Source: Fen-549 sp964636655
GTDB taxonomy: Bacteria; Actinomycetota; Thermoleophilia; Gaiellales; Gaiellaceae
Assembly (NCBI GenBank): GCA_964636655.1
Contig: CAZWTK010000005.1
Location: 1 to 64,000 of the forward strand
Length of the DNA stretch: 64,000 bases
Reading direction: 5' to 3'
Shown here: positions 48,644-57,705 of the stretch, piece by piece
Position numbering within the stretch: the stretch's first letter is position 1
Layout: the number at the start of each line of letters is the position of its first letter
Translations under genes and position numbers: made by a program
Notes under the pieces: generated by a model
The model's input: the letters and a program-made list of their open reading frames with translations, nothing else
What the model was told of the DNA's origin: nothing
The model's database searches: none

Positions 48644-51304
48644 ATGATCGGTTTCGTGACCGCGCTTCCCCGGCGGTGTTATCCCTTCTGCGGCGTTTTT
48701 CTCGGCGCCCTTGCGTCCCTGCTCGCACTGCTCTGGCCGGGAGGCGACGTGCCCGTTCTCGTCGCTGGATTAGCCTGCTCCGCAGCGATTCTGCTGGCGA
48801 TCCGGGTCGATTTCACCAAGGCGGGGGCAGCCTGGTACCTACTCGCGGTGGGGGCGCTGCTCGTCGCGCTGGGTGCCGCCGCCAACGCGCCGGCCCAGAC
48901 GCTCGGCTTCGGCGACATCCTCTTTGCGGCCGGACTCCTGACGCTGGCCGGGGGGATCGCTTTGCTGGTCGTGGCCAGAGCGAGCGACGGCGATTGGGGC
49001 AGCGTGATCGACACCGCCGCCGCGACCGCCGCCGCGGCTCTGATGATCTGGGTGACGCTGCTTGCTCCGAAACTCGATGCGGGCTCGACGGCCACCGGTG
49101 TCGAGGCCGCGGCCTTCCTCTACTGCCTGGGCCTGCTGGCACTCTTCGCTCTCACGACTCGGCTCGCGCTCGGCTTGCGTGCCTGGACGCTCCCGGCGGC
49201 CCTGCTCTGCCTCGCGGTGAGCGCCCTGATCGCCCTGGCCGCTACCGCGACCGCCGTCCGTCTCGGCGATCTCTCGAATGCCGCCTGGGCGGTACGGATC
49301 GAGCAGGTGATCGCCTTCGCGCTTCTGGCCGCTTGCGCGCTGCACCCGGGCATGCGCAAGCTCGGAGTCGTCGCATCCGAGAGCAAGCAGGAACTGACTC
49401 CGAGTCGCCTGGCCCTGTTGACGACGGCCGCCATGACGGCTCCACTGGTTCTCTTCGTACAGAACGCCCGCGGCGCAAAGCAGCTCGACGTACTCGCCAC
49501 CGTCGTCTGCTCCATCGCCGTTGTCGCTTTGGTGATCACGCGGCTGGCGGGCCTCGTCCTGCGCCAACAGCGCGCGACCCGACGCGAGCTCGTGCTACGC
49601 CGCGCGATGCGAAGTCTCGCCTCGGCCAGCGAGCACGACCGAGTCTGCACGGCGATCGTCGAGGCCGCTACCGCCATCGCCGGCGAGCACGGACGTGTCA
49701 GGGCGAGCCTCCTGCTCGGCTCCGGACGGAGCACGCTCGAGTTCGCCACCAGCGGCGAGCCGATCTCCGGTCGAAGGCAGGAGTCTTCAACCCCGTTGAC
49801 ACTCCAGGAAGACCGCATCGGCGAGCTGGTCTTGGAGAGCTCCAAGCCGCTGACAGACGAGACCCAGTCGGCGCTCAAGAGCCTCTCCTCGCAGGCTGTG
49901 CTGGCGCTCGAGAGTCTGCAGCGAACCAAGGACCTGCTCGAAGAGAGGCGCGAGCTCGAGACCGAGCTCCAGCGCCGCTCTCACCTCGACCCGCTTACGG
50001 CGCTTCCGAATCGCTCCTACTTCCTCGAGCGCACAGAGGCGGCTCTGGACAAGATCCACCGCAGCGACGAGCCGGTCTCGGTGATGATCGTCAACCTCGA
50101 CGACTTCAAGACGGTCAACGACACGCTCGGGCACGTCGCCGGCGACGAGCTTCTCCGCGCCGTCTCCGATCGTCTGATCGCATCCATCCGTACCGACGAC
50201 ACCTGCGCCCGGCTGGGCAGTGACGAGTGGGCCGTGCTGATCGAGGAGAGCCCACCGGAGTCGCCTGCTGCCGTCGCCGAGCGAATCATGACCGGGCTTG
50301 AACGTTCCTTTCTCTTGCTCGGACGGCACGAGGTGTTCGTGCACGCGTCGATCGGTAGCGCCACCGTGGCGCCCGGTGAAGAGGCCGAGGCCGAGGACGC
50401 GGCGGAACTGCTCCGTAACGCCGAGGTGGCCATGTTCCACGCCAAGCGTCACGGGCGCACCGGCTTCGAGGTCTTCGAGCCGGCGATGCGGGCTGCCGTT
50501 GCCGAGCGCCTGGCGCTCAAGGCCGAGCTCGAACGCGCCGTGGTCGCCAGCGAGTTCGTCATCCACTACCAACCGATCGTGATGCTCGACAGCGGCGACA
50601 TCTGTGGAGTCGAGGCGCTCGTCCGCTGGAACCATCCCGAGCGCGGTCTGATCCCTCCCTTCCACTTCATCCCGCTGGCCGAGGAGACCGGACTGATCGT
50701 TCCGCTCGGCCGCTTCGTCTTGAACGAGGCGCTCCGCCAGGGACGCGAGTGGCAGGAGCTGACGGGCCAGGCCGAACTCGTGATGTCGATCAACCTCTCG
50801 GGGCGGCAGCTCGATCACAGCACGCTCGTCGGCGACGTCGCCCAGGCGCTCGAGCAGACGGGGATAGATCCCCAGACCGTGATCCTCGAGATCACCGAGA
50901 CGGCGCTGATGGAAGACGTCGAAGCCGCGATCGGGCGCCTGAACGAGCTCAAGACGCTCGGGATTCAGATGGCGATCGACGACTTCGGTACCGGCTACTC
51001 CTCGCTTCAGTACCTGCGCCAGTTCCCGGCCGACATCATCAAGGTCGCCAAGCCCTTCGTCGACGGCGTGGTTGCAGCCGGCTCGGACGAGTACCGAATC
51101 GCCGATGCGATCGTGCGTCTGGGTGAGACGTTCGGCCTGCGCGCGCTGGCAGAGGGAATCGAGTTGCCCGAGCAGCGCGCGATGCTGCGCGACCTGCGCT
51201 GCGAGCTGGGCCAGGGCTACCTCTTCTCGAGGCCTCTCGCGCCGCCCGAGATCGAAACGCTACTGCTGATGCCCGACACCGCGGCGTTCGCCTCGCTGCA
51301 GTAG
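48644..51304 (+). CDS. Membrane GGDEF/EAL protein, probable c-di-GMP phosphodiesterase
   Basis: This 886-residue protein has about ten TM helices (residues 1-315), a GAF-like region (RAMRSLASASEHDRVCTAIVEA to KSLSSQAVLALESL given in parts), then a GGDEF domain and an EAL domain. The cyclase site reads ARLGSDEWAVL instead of GGDEF, so cyclase activity is probably lost. The EAL site is intact: CGVEALVRWNHP, SINLSGRQL, EITETALMED, DDFGTGYSSL and VAKPFVDG. It probably hydrolyses c-di-GMP under control of the sensor region. The start is uncertain; ATG 48644 is preferred and ATG 48620 is possible. Confidence 0.88.
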   Translation: MIGFVTALPRRCYPFCGVFLGALASLLALLWPGGDVPVLVAGLACSAAILLAIRVDFTKAGAAWYLLAVGALLVALGAAANAPAQTLGFGDILFAAGLLTLAGGIALLVVARASDGDWGSVIDTAAATAAAALMIWVTLLAPKLDAGSTATGVEAAAFLYCLGLLALFALTTRLALGLRAWTLPAALLCLAVSALIALAATATAVRLGDLSNAAWAVRIEQVIAFALLAACALHPGMRKLGVVASESKQELTPSRLALLTTAAMTAPLVLFVQNARGAKQLDVLATVVCSIAVVALVITRLAGLVLRQQRATRRELVLRRAMRSLASASEHDRVCTAIVEAATAIAGEHGRVRASLLLGSGRSTLEFATSGEPISGRRQESSTPLTLQEDRIGELVLESSKPLTDETQSALKSLSSQAVLALESLQRTKDLLEERRELETELQRRSHLDPLTALPNRSYFLERTEAALDKIHRSDEPVSVMIVNLDDFKTVNDTLGHVAGDELLRAVSDRLIASIRTDDTCARLGSDEWAVLIEESPPESPAAVAERIMTGLERSFLLLGRHEVFVHASIGSATVAPGEEAEAEDAAELLRNAEVAMFHAKRHGRTGFEVFEPAMRAAVAERLALKAELERAVVASEFVIHYQPIVMLDSGDICGVEALVRWNHPERGLIPPFHFIPLAEETGLIVPLGRFVLNEALRQGREWQELTGQAELVMSINLSGRQLDHSTLVGDVAQALEQTGIDPQTVILEITETALMEDVEAAIGRLNELKTLGIQMAIDDFGTGYSSLQYLRQFPADIIKVAKPFVDGVVAAGSDEYRIADAIVRLGETFGLRALAEGIELPEQRAMLRDLRCELGQGYLFSRPLAPPEIETLLLMPDTAAFASLQ

Positions 51305-51316
51305 CTTCGACCGGCT

Positions 51317-51802
51317 CTAGCGGCGAACACCCACGTACTCGAAGCGAAGCGGCCGCACGATGCCACGCTCGATCACCCAGCGCTCGAGCACCAGGCTCGG
51401 CTCACCCTCGAGGTACTGGTAAAGAGCCGGCTGCCACTGGAAGAGTTTCTCCTCGAAGCGCTGGTGCAACTCGTAACGAAGCTCGTGATGCGTCAGCACG
51501 CCGGTGAAGGCCTCCTGGAACCACCAGTACTTGAAGGCCTCGATCGTCTGGTGCGCATCGGGACCTCCGGCCGTGGCCAGCGCTCGCCGCTGCATGTAGA
51601 ACCAGTCGGCGGTCGAGTCGTCGAGCATGTCCCAGGCCAGCCCGCCCACGACCAGCACGGCCGGCGGCAACGCCATCTTGAACACCTCGTCGACGGCGGT
51701 GAGGGGATCGAAGCCCGGCCGGAGCGCGTCCTCGATCACGGCGGCGTGGTACGGAGGGCTGTCAGCGACAGTGTAGCCGGCCGAATAAGCAACTCCGATC
51801 AC
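51317..51802 (-). CDS. Conserved-looking protein of unknown function
   Basis: This 161-residue protein, with a GTG start, is rich in aromatic residues: SPPYHAAVIEDALRPGFDPL, TADWFYMQRRALATAG, HQTIEAFKYWWFQEAFTGVL and QWQPALYQYLEGEPSLVLE. A central hydrophobic stretch (LPPAVLVVGGLAW) is too short to assign as a TM helix with confidence. No motif is recognised. It stands alone between a c-di-GMP gene and a hydrolase gene on the other strand. Confidence 0.6.
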   Translation of the reverse strand: MIGVAYSAGYTVADSPPYHAAVIEDALRPGFDPLTAVDEVFKMALPPAVLVVGGLAWDMLDDSTADWFYMQRRALATAGGPDAHQTIEAFKYWWFQEAFTGVLTHHELRYELHQRFEEKLFQWQPALYQYLEGEPSLVLERWVIERGIVRPLRFEYVGVRR

Positions 51803-51959
51803 GCCTTGGCCACCCCATACGCGAACGCGCGCAGGTGGAGCCGGCAGTCGGGTAATTGCAAACTCGGGAAAGTCGATGGCTGCATTCTGGACGTTTGCTC
51901 AGACCTCAGTGCCGGTTAAGGGTGAGTGCAAGCACGAAGAGCGACTAGCATCGGAGCGC

Positions 51960-52805
51960 ATGTTCGAGCTTCTCGACCTCCATTTCCTCGGCGAAGAGCA
52001 GCTGTTTTGCACCTACCTGCTCGATCTCGACGACGGTTTCGCGCTCGTCGATCCGGGGCCGGCAACAACTCTCTCGACGCTCGAATCCAGGCTCGCCGAG
52101 CTAGACGTCACGGTCGCCGAGCTCCGTCACCTGCTGATCACCCACATTCACTTCGACCACGCCGGCGCCTGTGGCACGCTTGTCGCGGCCAACCCTCGTC
52201 TGCGCGTGCACGTCTCCGAGCGAGGCGCCCCCCACCTCATCCGCCCCGAGCGACTCGAGCGGAGCGCGAGGCGACTCTACGGCGACATGTTCGACGTGCT
52301 CTGGGGAACGGTCCAGCCGGTGCCGGCCGAGAACATCGAGGTCGTCGGCGAGCACGTCGTCGGCCTGGAGTGCTTCGCGGCTCCGGGTCACGCAGTTCAT
52401 CACGTCTGTTTCATGAACGAGGAAGGGACGCTGTTTACGGGCGACACCGTCGGGGTTCGCTGGCCGCCGAGCCAGTACGTTCTTCCGGCGACGCCTCCAC
52501 CCGACGTCGACCTCGAGGCCTGGCACGCGAGCCTGGACGAGATCGAGCAACGCGTGCCCGAAGCACTGGCGCTACCGCACTTCGGCCTCGTCGCCGAGCC
52601 GGAGGAGCACCTTCGCGTTTTTCGGCGCCGGCTGATGCTCTGGGCCGAGATCGTTCGGCGCGGAGCGAGCGCGCGGGAGTTCGTTGACGAGGTGAGCCGC
52701 GACATCGACGCCGAGACCGCCAAGTTCTCCGAGCTCACCGATCTGCTCAGGCACTCCTACCTCGGACTCAAGCGTTACTGGAACTCGGTCGCCGAAGACG
52801 GCTGA
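51960..52805 (+). CDS. Metallo-beta-lactamase-fold hydrolase
   Basis: This 281-residue protein has the zinc motif THIHFDHAG (HxHxDH) near residue 60, then AAPGHAVHHVCFM (second His), FTGDTVGVRW (bridging Asp) and ALPHFGLV (last His). Such proteins include glyoxalase II-like and other thioester or lactone hydrolases. The substrate is unknown. The ATG at 51960 follows TAGCAT by 8 nt, so a leaderless start is chosen over the in-frame extension from 51876. Confidence 0.9.
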   Translation: MFELLDLHFLGEEQLFCTYLLDLDDGFALVDPGPATTLSTLESRLAELDVTVAELRHLLITHIHFDHAGACGTLVAANPRLRVHVSERGAPHLIRPERLERSARRLYGDMFDVLWGTVQPVPAENIEVVGEHVVGLECFAAPGHAVHHVCFMNEEGTLFTGDTVGVRWPPSQYVLPATPPPDVDLEAWHASLDEIEQRVPEALALPHFGLVAEPEEHLRVFRRRLMLWAEIVRRGASAREFVDEVSRDIDAETAKFSELTDLLRHSYLGLKRYWNSVAEDG

Positions 52806-52835
52806 GCGCGAACTTCGCAGTCTGATCGGCCGTCT

Positions 52836-53870
52836 CTAGCGAGCGATAGCTTTCTCGTAGGCAGAGACGTAGTTGGCCACCATCCGCTCGGGCGCGAAGT
52901 GCTCCTCGACGTAGCGTCTGCACACCCAGGGGTCGACCTCACTGGCCTTCTCGATCGCGCCGGCCATCTCGCGATAGTCGTCGACGATGATGCTGCCGGA
53001 TTCCGCGGTGATGACCTCCGGCACGGCTCCGTAGCGCGTGGCGATGACGGGCGTCCCGCAGGCCATCGACTCGATCGGAACCAGCCCGAACGGCTCCTCC
53101 CATTCGATCGGGAAGAGGGTCACGCGCGCGTGCTGTAACAGCTCGACCTTCTCGCCGTGATTGACCTCGCCCAGGTACTCGATCTGTTCGTCCAGGTGTG
53201 GCTCGACCAGCTCCGTGAAGTACACCTTCTCCTCTGGATCCTGCATCTTGCCCGCGATCTTGAGCGGAAGCCCCATCTCCCTGGCGATCGCGATGGCACG
53301 GTGGGCGCCCTTGTCGGGATTCATCCTGCCCAGGAAGAACAGGTAATCGCCCTTGTGCGGCTGGCACGGGTAGACCGAGAGATCGAGCGCGTTCGGGCAG
53401 TTGGCGATCCAGGGCAGGTCGGGTTTGGGCTTGCGCTGATTCATCGAGATCGAGATAAGACCGACCTTCGGCGCCACGCGGGCAATCTGCTCGTAGACCG
53501 TCGGCGCGATCGGGCCGTCGAGCGGACCGTGCAGGGTGTGTACGGCCGGCGTCTCGACCAGACCGGCGAACGCCGCGGCCGGCAGGCCCGAGTGATCGTT
53601 GATGATGTCGAACTCGGCGGCGCGCTCGAAACATGCGAGCGCGTGGTGCATCTCGGGAATCGAGCGCCCGATCTGCAGGCTCGGTGCCTCGTCGTAGACC
53701 GAGAACAGCTTCGCCTTGGTGCGAGAGTCGCCGGAGGCGAAGAGCGTCACGTCGTAGCCGGCGCCGACGAGCGAGTCGGCCAGAAGCGACACGACCCACT
53801 CGATCCCGCCGTATCCATCCGGGGGCACCCGAAACCAGACGGGAGAGATAAGAGCGATGCGCAGTGACAT
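52836..53870 (-). CDS. GT4-family glycosyltransferase
   Basis: This 344-residue GT-B enzyme reads LRIALISPVWFRVPPDGYGGIEWVV at the N-terminus (with the GGIE loop), DIINDHSGLPA, HTLHGPLDGP, NCPNALDLSVYP, LGRMNPDKGAHRAI, and the nucleotide-binding FPIEWEEPFGLVPIESMACGTPVIA (given in parts: EEPFGLVPIESMACGTPVIA). The catalytic Glu pair EEPFGLVPIE is intact. It transfers sugar from a nucleotide donor to an unknown acceptor. A small gene upstream ends 2 nt before its ATG. Confidence 0.93.
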   Translation of the reverse strand: MSLRIALISPVWFRVPPDGYGGIEWVVSLLADSLVGAGYDVTLFASGDSRTKAKLFSVYDEAPSLQIGRSIPEMHHALACFERAAEFDIINDHSGLPAAAFAGLVETPAVHTLHGPLDGPIAPTVYEQIARVAPKVGLISISMNQRKPKPDLPWIANCPNALDLSVYPCQPHKGDYLFFLGRMNPDKGAHRAIAIAREMGLPLKIAGKMQDPEEKVYFTELVEPHLDEQIEYLGEVNHGEKVELLQHARVTLFPIEWEEPFGLVPIESMACGTPVIATRYGAVPEVITAESGSIIVDDYREMAGAIEKASEVDPWVCRRYVEEHFAPERMVANYVSAYEKAIAR

Positions 53871-53871
53871 T

Positions 53872-54075
53872 TCAGAGCTCCTCTACTTTCGTGCGGCCGT
53901 CTTCGAGATGAATATCCCACAGACGGTCGTAGGCGTGTACGCCCGACAGACGAATGTCGCCGAGCCAGGAGGGAAGCGCCTCGGGCGTGATCGACGTCAG
54001 CGTGTGCCGACGCGGATCGGGCGCGGCAACCGCGTATCGAGACCGGATCTCGTCGAGCGCCACTTCCGAAGCCAT
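53872..54075 (-). CDS. Small protein coupled to the GT4 gene
   Basis: This 67-residue protein (ASEVALDEIRSRYAVAAPDP ... DIRLSGVHAYDRLWDIHLED) has no motif I recognise. Its stop is 2 nt before the glycosyltransferase start, and TAAGCT lies 9 nt before its ATG, so it begins a two-gene leaderless transcript. It is soluble and slightly acidic, and may be an accessory subunit. Confidence 0.6.
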   Translation of the reverse strand: MASEVALDEIRSRYAVAAPDPRRHTLTSITPEALPSWLGDIRLSGVHAYDRLWDIHLEDGRTKVEEL

Positions 54076-54121
54076 CGTGCTCGGAGCTTAGAGCCAAATC
54101 CGGTGGGAATGCAGCCGGCTC

Positions 54122-55072
54122 CTAGAGAGGATCGACGGGTCGCCTGCGAGGTGAGGCGCTGCCGAGCTTGAGCGAGTGCCCGGCGCTGGAAACGTGATCG
54201 ACCTGGAGCGTCGTGTGATCGATGCCGAAGTGCTTGCGGAGCGCCTCAGCCAGACGTGCCCTGGCAACATGACAGTCCGAATCCTGCCGCACCAGAACGT
54301 GCGCCGAAAGAGCGGGGAAGCCGCTCGTTACCGTCCATACGTGCAGATCGTGCACCTCGACGACCTCTGCATCGGAAGCCAGCATCTGCCCGACGGCGTC
54401 GGGATCGATGTGGCCGGGAGAGCCTTCGAGCACGATGCGCAACGACTCCCTGGTCAGCGAGAAGCCCGAGCTGAAGCAAAGCAGCGCGACGCCGAGGCTG
54501 GCGATCGGATCGAAGCGGTTCCAGCCGGTGAGGAGAATGAGACCGCCGGCGAGTGCGGTGCCGACGAACCCGGCCAGGTCGGTGGCGATGTGCAGGAAGG
54601 CGCCGCGGACGTTGATGCTCTCGGACCGCCCGCGCGCAAGCACCGCCGCGGCCGCGATATTGGCGAGCGCCCCGACCACCGCCACCACCAGCACGATCCC
54701 ACCGTGTACCTCGGGTGGCGAGATCAGCCGGCGAGCGGCCGAATAGGTGATCCACACCCCGATGAGTAGTAGCGAGATGCCGTTTACCTGCGCCGAGAGC
54801 ACCTCGACGCGACCGAGCCCGTAGGTCCAGCGCCCACCCACCGGCCGCGAGGCGATGCCGACGGCCATGATCGCAAGGCCAAGCGCGAAAACATCGGTGA
54901 GCATGTGGCCGGCGTCGGCCAGGAGCGCGAGCGAGCTGGCAACGATCCCGAAGGCGATCTCGAGCACCATCACTCCCGCGAGCAGCGCCAGAGCCACGAA
55001 GAGCGCGCGGCGATCGTCGTGGTGCCGCTCGGCCCTGTGCCCGGGATGCTGGTGGTCGTGTGTACAGTTCAT
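54122..55072 (-). CDS. Cation diffusion facilitator (CzcD/ZitB-like)
   Basis: This 316-residue exporter has a His/Asp-rich N-terminus (HDHQHPGHRAERHHDD), six TM helices, the TM2 metal site SLALLADAGHMLTDVFALGL, the TM5 site AFLHIATDLAGFVG and a C-terminal ferredoxin-like cytoplasmic domain (DLHVWTVTSGFPALSAHVLV). HxxxD in both TM2 and TM5 indicates Zn2+/Co2+/Cd2+ export in exchange for protons. It is alone on its strand. Confidence 0.92.
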   Translation of the reverse strand: MNCTHDHQHPGHRAERHHDDRRALFVALALLAGVMVLEIAFGIVASSLALLADAGHMLTDVFALGLAIMAVGIASRPVGGRWTYGLGRVEVLSAQVNGISLLLIGVWITYSAARRLISPPEVHGGIVLVVAVVGALANIAAAAVLARGRSESINVRGAFLHIATDLAGFVGTALAGGLILLTGWNRFDPIASLGVALLCFSSGFSLTRESLRIVLEGSPGHIDPDAVGQMLASDAEVVEVHDLHVWTVTSGFPALSAHVLVRQDSDCHVARARLAEALRKHFGIDHTTLQVDHVSSAGHSLKLGSASPRRRPVDPL

Positions 55073-55232
55073 GTCGTACGCCGGCTACGAGGTTAGCCTA
55101 GGAGCCGGTAACGCCTCGCTACCCCCCGATCGGCCACAGATTCCTCGAATCCATCTTGCCGATGCGGGATAGTTACAGCACTGTCATCGCCGCGCTCGAG
55201 GAGACGGGCGCCCAAACACGAGGAGGAAACGG

Positions 55233-55694
55233 ATGGAGAAACGCAGGCTAGGAATCATGGGCCTGCTCGCAATCGGCGCGGTGCTCGTTCTCAGCAGCTG
55301 CGGTAGCGGCGGGACGGGGAGCAAGCGCCTGACCAAAGAGCAGTTCGCAGCCAAGGCGAACGCACTCTGCGTTTCCTTCAACAAAGCGGATAAGGCGGCC
55401 GGAACCCCAACCAGCCTCGCCGAGGCAATCGCCTACTTCGAGAAGCTGACACCGCTATACGAGAAGCGCGTTGCCGGCCTCGACAAGCTCAATCCGCCGG
55501 CCAACGAAGAGGCGACCGTGAAGCGCATCGTCACTCTCGAGAAGAAAGAGGCCTCCGTAGCAAGGCAGTTGCTCGCCGCGCTCAAGAAGAACGACACGGC
55601 TGCGGCGAACAAGCTGGTCGCAAGCGGCAACGCCAACAGCAAGGCGGCCAAGGGTCTATACGAGAAGCTCGGCTTGACGGAGTGCGCCAAGTAG
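55233..55694 (+). CDS. Putative lipoprotein
   Basis: This 153-residue protein has a lipobox (GAVLVLSSCGSGG, Cys23) after a signal peptide, and GGAGGAAACGG before the ATG. The mature part is mostly helical, with ALCVSFNKADKAAG, FEKLTPLYEKRVAGLDKLNP and KLGLTECAK. Two Cys (ANALC and LTEC) could form a disulfide. It resembles small actinobacterial lipoproteins of unknown function. Confidence 0.85.
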   Translation: MEKRRLGIMGLLAIGAVLVLSSCGSGGTGSKRLTKEQFAAKANALCVSFNKADKAAGTPTSLAEAIAYFEKLTPLYEKRVAGLDKLNPPANEEATVKRIVTLEKKEASVARQLLAALKKNDTAAANKLVASGNANSKAAKGLYEKLGLTECAK

Positions 55695-55800
55695 TAGGGA
55701 GTCTCGGAACGCCGCGCTAGCGAGGCCTCGAGTCGAGCTCCGAGGCCTCGCCACCGTCATCGACCAACCATCGCTTTGGCTCCACAACTAGACTCGCAGC

Positions 55801-56931
55801 GTGCTCGCGCTCGAGATCGTCTTCTGGACTTCGCTGGGCCTGATCGTCTGGACTCACCTCGGCTACCCGCTCGCCGCCGGCCTGCTCGCGCGCCTGCGAG
55901 CGCGCCCGGTCGCCAAGGCTCCGATCGAGCCGAGTGTCGTCTTGATCGTCGCCGCTCACAACGAGGAGACCGTCATCCGGCGCCGCATCGAGAACCTGCT
56001 TGCGCTCGACTATCCGGCCGGCAGGCTCGAGATCGTCATCGCCTCCGACGGCTCCAGCGATCGCACCGACGAGATCGTGTCGGAGATCGCCGCAAGGGAG
56101 CCACGCGTGCACCTGCTCGCCTGCGAGAGAGGCGGGAAGACGCTGGCACAGAACCGCGCCGTGCGCGAGACAGAGAGTGAGCTGCTCGCCTTCACCGATG
56201 CCAATACCGAGTGGGCAACCGACGCCCTGCGCAGGTTGATCGAGAACTTCGCCGACAGGGACGTCGCCTACGTCTCGGGCAAGCTCCAGCTGACGGACTC
56301 CGACGGTACCAACCGCGAAGGCCTCTACTGGCGTTACGAGCTCTGGCTGCGGACGAGCGAGTCCAAGCTCGGCTCGATCACGGCCGGAAACGGCGCGATC
56401 TACGCGGTGCGCCGGAGTGATTACATCGACGATCCCGCGGTGACCGGGCACGACTTCGCCCTTCCCTTCAGGATGGTGCAGCGCAAACGGCGAGCCGTGT
56501 TCGAGCCGCAGGCCGTGGCCCTGGAAAAAGAATCGCGTGATCTCGAGGACGAGTTCGGGCGCAAGGTGCGCATGATCACGCGCGCCCTGCGCAACGTCTA
56601 CACGGGAAGTATGTTGCACGGCGTCCCGCCGATCTACGCGCTGGAGCTGTTCTCGCACCGTCTGCTTCGCTACACGACCGGAGCCGTTCACATTGTCTTG
56701 CTGGGCACGAACGCGGCGCTCGTCGGTCAAGGACTCGTCTATCAGATCGCTTTCGGCCTGCAGCTCGCCTGGCTCGTCTTCGCCGCCTTCGGGCGCCTGC
56801 GAATACCGGTTCCCGGGGCGGGGATCGCCTACTACTACCTACTCGTGACCGTGGCGACGCTGATCGGCAACTATCGATTCTTCCGCTTCGGTACGCCGAC
56901 TGTTTGGGAAAAGGCGGGGGGCACTCGCTGA
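55801..56931 (+). CDS. GT2-family glycosyltransferase (membrane, hyaluronan-synthase-like)
   Basis: This 376-residue protein has one N-terminal TM helix, a GT2 domain and about three C-terminal TM helices. GT2 motifs are VVLIVAAHNEETVIRRRIEN, IVIASDGSSDRTDEIV (DxD region), AFTDANTEW, TAGNGAIYAVRRSDY and HDFALPFRMVQRK. The GTG at 55801 follows TAGACT by 6 nt. It starts the polysaccharide locus and is followed, with a 4-nt overlap if CTG is used, by an initiating transferase. Confidence 0.92.
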   Translation: MLALEIVFWTSLGLIVWTHLGYPLAAGLLARLRARPVAKAPIEPSVVLIVAAHNEETVIRRRIENLLALDYPAGRLEIVIASDGSSDRTDEIVSEIAAREPRVHLLACERGGKTLAQNRAVRETESELLAFTDANTEWATDALRRLIENFADRDVAYVSGKLQLTDSDGTNREGLYWRYELWLRTSESKLGSITAGNGAIYAVRRSDYIDDPAVTGHDFALPFRMVQRKRRAVFEPQAVALEKESRDLEDEFGRKVRMITRALRNVYTGSMLHGVPPIYALELFSHRLLRYTTGAVHIVLLGTNAALVGQGLVYQIAFGLQLAWLVFAAFGRLRIPVPGAGIAYYYLLVTVATLIGNYRFFRFGTPTVWEKAGGTR

Positions 56932-57539
56932 GCTTCTGGAAGCGGACAGTAGATGTTGTCGTCGCGGGCCTTGGTCTGATCGTCACGAGCCCGCTGCTGG
57001 CGCTCGCGGCGCTCGCGATCAAGCTGGAAGATCGCGGCCCGGTTTTGTACCGGCAGCGACGCGTCGGCAAGGACGGCAGCGACTTCGAGCTGATCAAGCT
57101 GCGTACGATGATCGTCGGCGCCGAGAAGCTGGGCGCCGGCCTCGCGGTCAATCGCGGCGACTCGCGCATCACGCACGCCGGGCGCCTGTTACGCCGCCTC
57201 TCGCTCGACGAGTTGCCCCAGCTCTGGAACATCCTCCGCGGCGACATGAGCGTCGTGGGGCCACGCCCGACGCTCCGCTACCAGGTCGAGAGCTACACGC
57301 CCCGGCAGCGGCGGCGGCTCGAGGTAAAGCCGGGGCTGACCGGCTGGGCGCAGGTGAACGGGCGAGCCTCGCTGCCCTGGGACGAGCGAATCGAGCTCGA
57401 CGTCTGGTATGTCGAGCACCGCTCGCTCTGGCTCGATCTACGCATCCTTGCCCGCACGCCGCTGGCGCTTTTCCACGGGACATACAAGGGCTCGAGCGGC
57501 GGCTGGCGCCCGAGCGAGAAGCAGGACAAGAGCGACTGA
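56928..57539 (+). CDS. Undecaprenyl-phosphate sugar phosphotransferase (initiating transferase)
   Basis: This about 203-residue protein has one TM helix (TVDVVVAGLGLIVTSPLLAL) and a cytoplasmic bacterial sugar transferase domain: EDRGPVLYRQRRVGKDG, FELIKLRTM, RRLSLDELPQLWNILRGDMS, VVGPRP and KPGLTGWAQVNGR. It links the first sugar-phosphate to undecaprenyl phosphate. No ATG or GTG is present before the TM helix. Possible starts are TTG at 56904 (28-nt overlap) or CTG at 56928 (CTGA overlap with the previous stop, GGCGGGGGG upstream). The second is chosen but uncertain. Confidence 0.88.
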   Translation: MSFWKRTVDVVVAGLGLIVTSPLLALAALAIKLEDRGPVLYRQRRVGKDGSDFELIKLRTMIVGAEKLGAGLAVNRGDSRITHAGRLLRRLSLDELPQLWNILRGDMSVVGPRPTLRYQVESYTPRQRRRLEVKPGLTGWAQVNGRASLPWDERIELDVWYVEHRSLWLDLRILARTPLALFHGTYKGSSGGWRPSEKQDKSD

Positions 57540-57583
57540 TCAGCGCCCGGATCGGCGCGTAACCGTCCCCTCAGGCCACGTCC

Positions 57584-57685
57584 CGGTGCCAGGCACGGGG
57601 ACATGTCCTTTGTGCCGGAAACACGCTCGGAGCAGGGCGTTTCCGACGGACGACTCGCAGAGACATGTCTCGGTGCCGGGCACCG
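57584..57685. repeat. Nested inverted-repeat element between convergent genes
   Basis: The outer arms (57584-57609 and the complement of 57660-57685) are 26 nt and match at about 21 positions: CGGTGCC-N-GGCAC, then G-N-GACATGTC. Each arm is itself a pair of palindromes (CGGTGCCGGGCACCG and GAGACATGTCTC in the right arm). Inside, CGGAAACACGC (57616-57626) pairs with GCGTTTCCG (57637-57645). The whole unit could fold into a long branched stem. It sits between the convergent sugar transferase and DUF218 genes, where it may also end transcription. Confidence 0.7.
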
Positions 57686-57705
57686 CAGGGCGACGGTTCG
57701 CTGCG

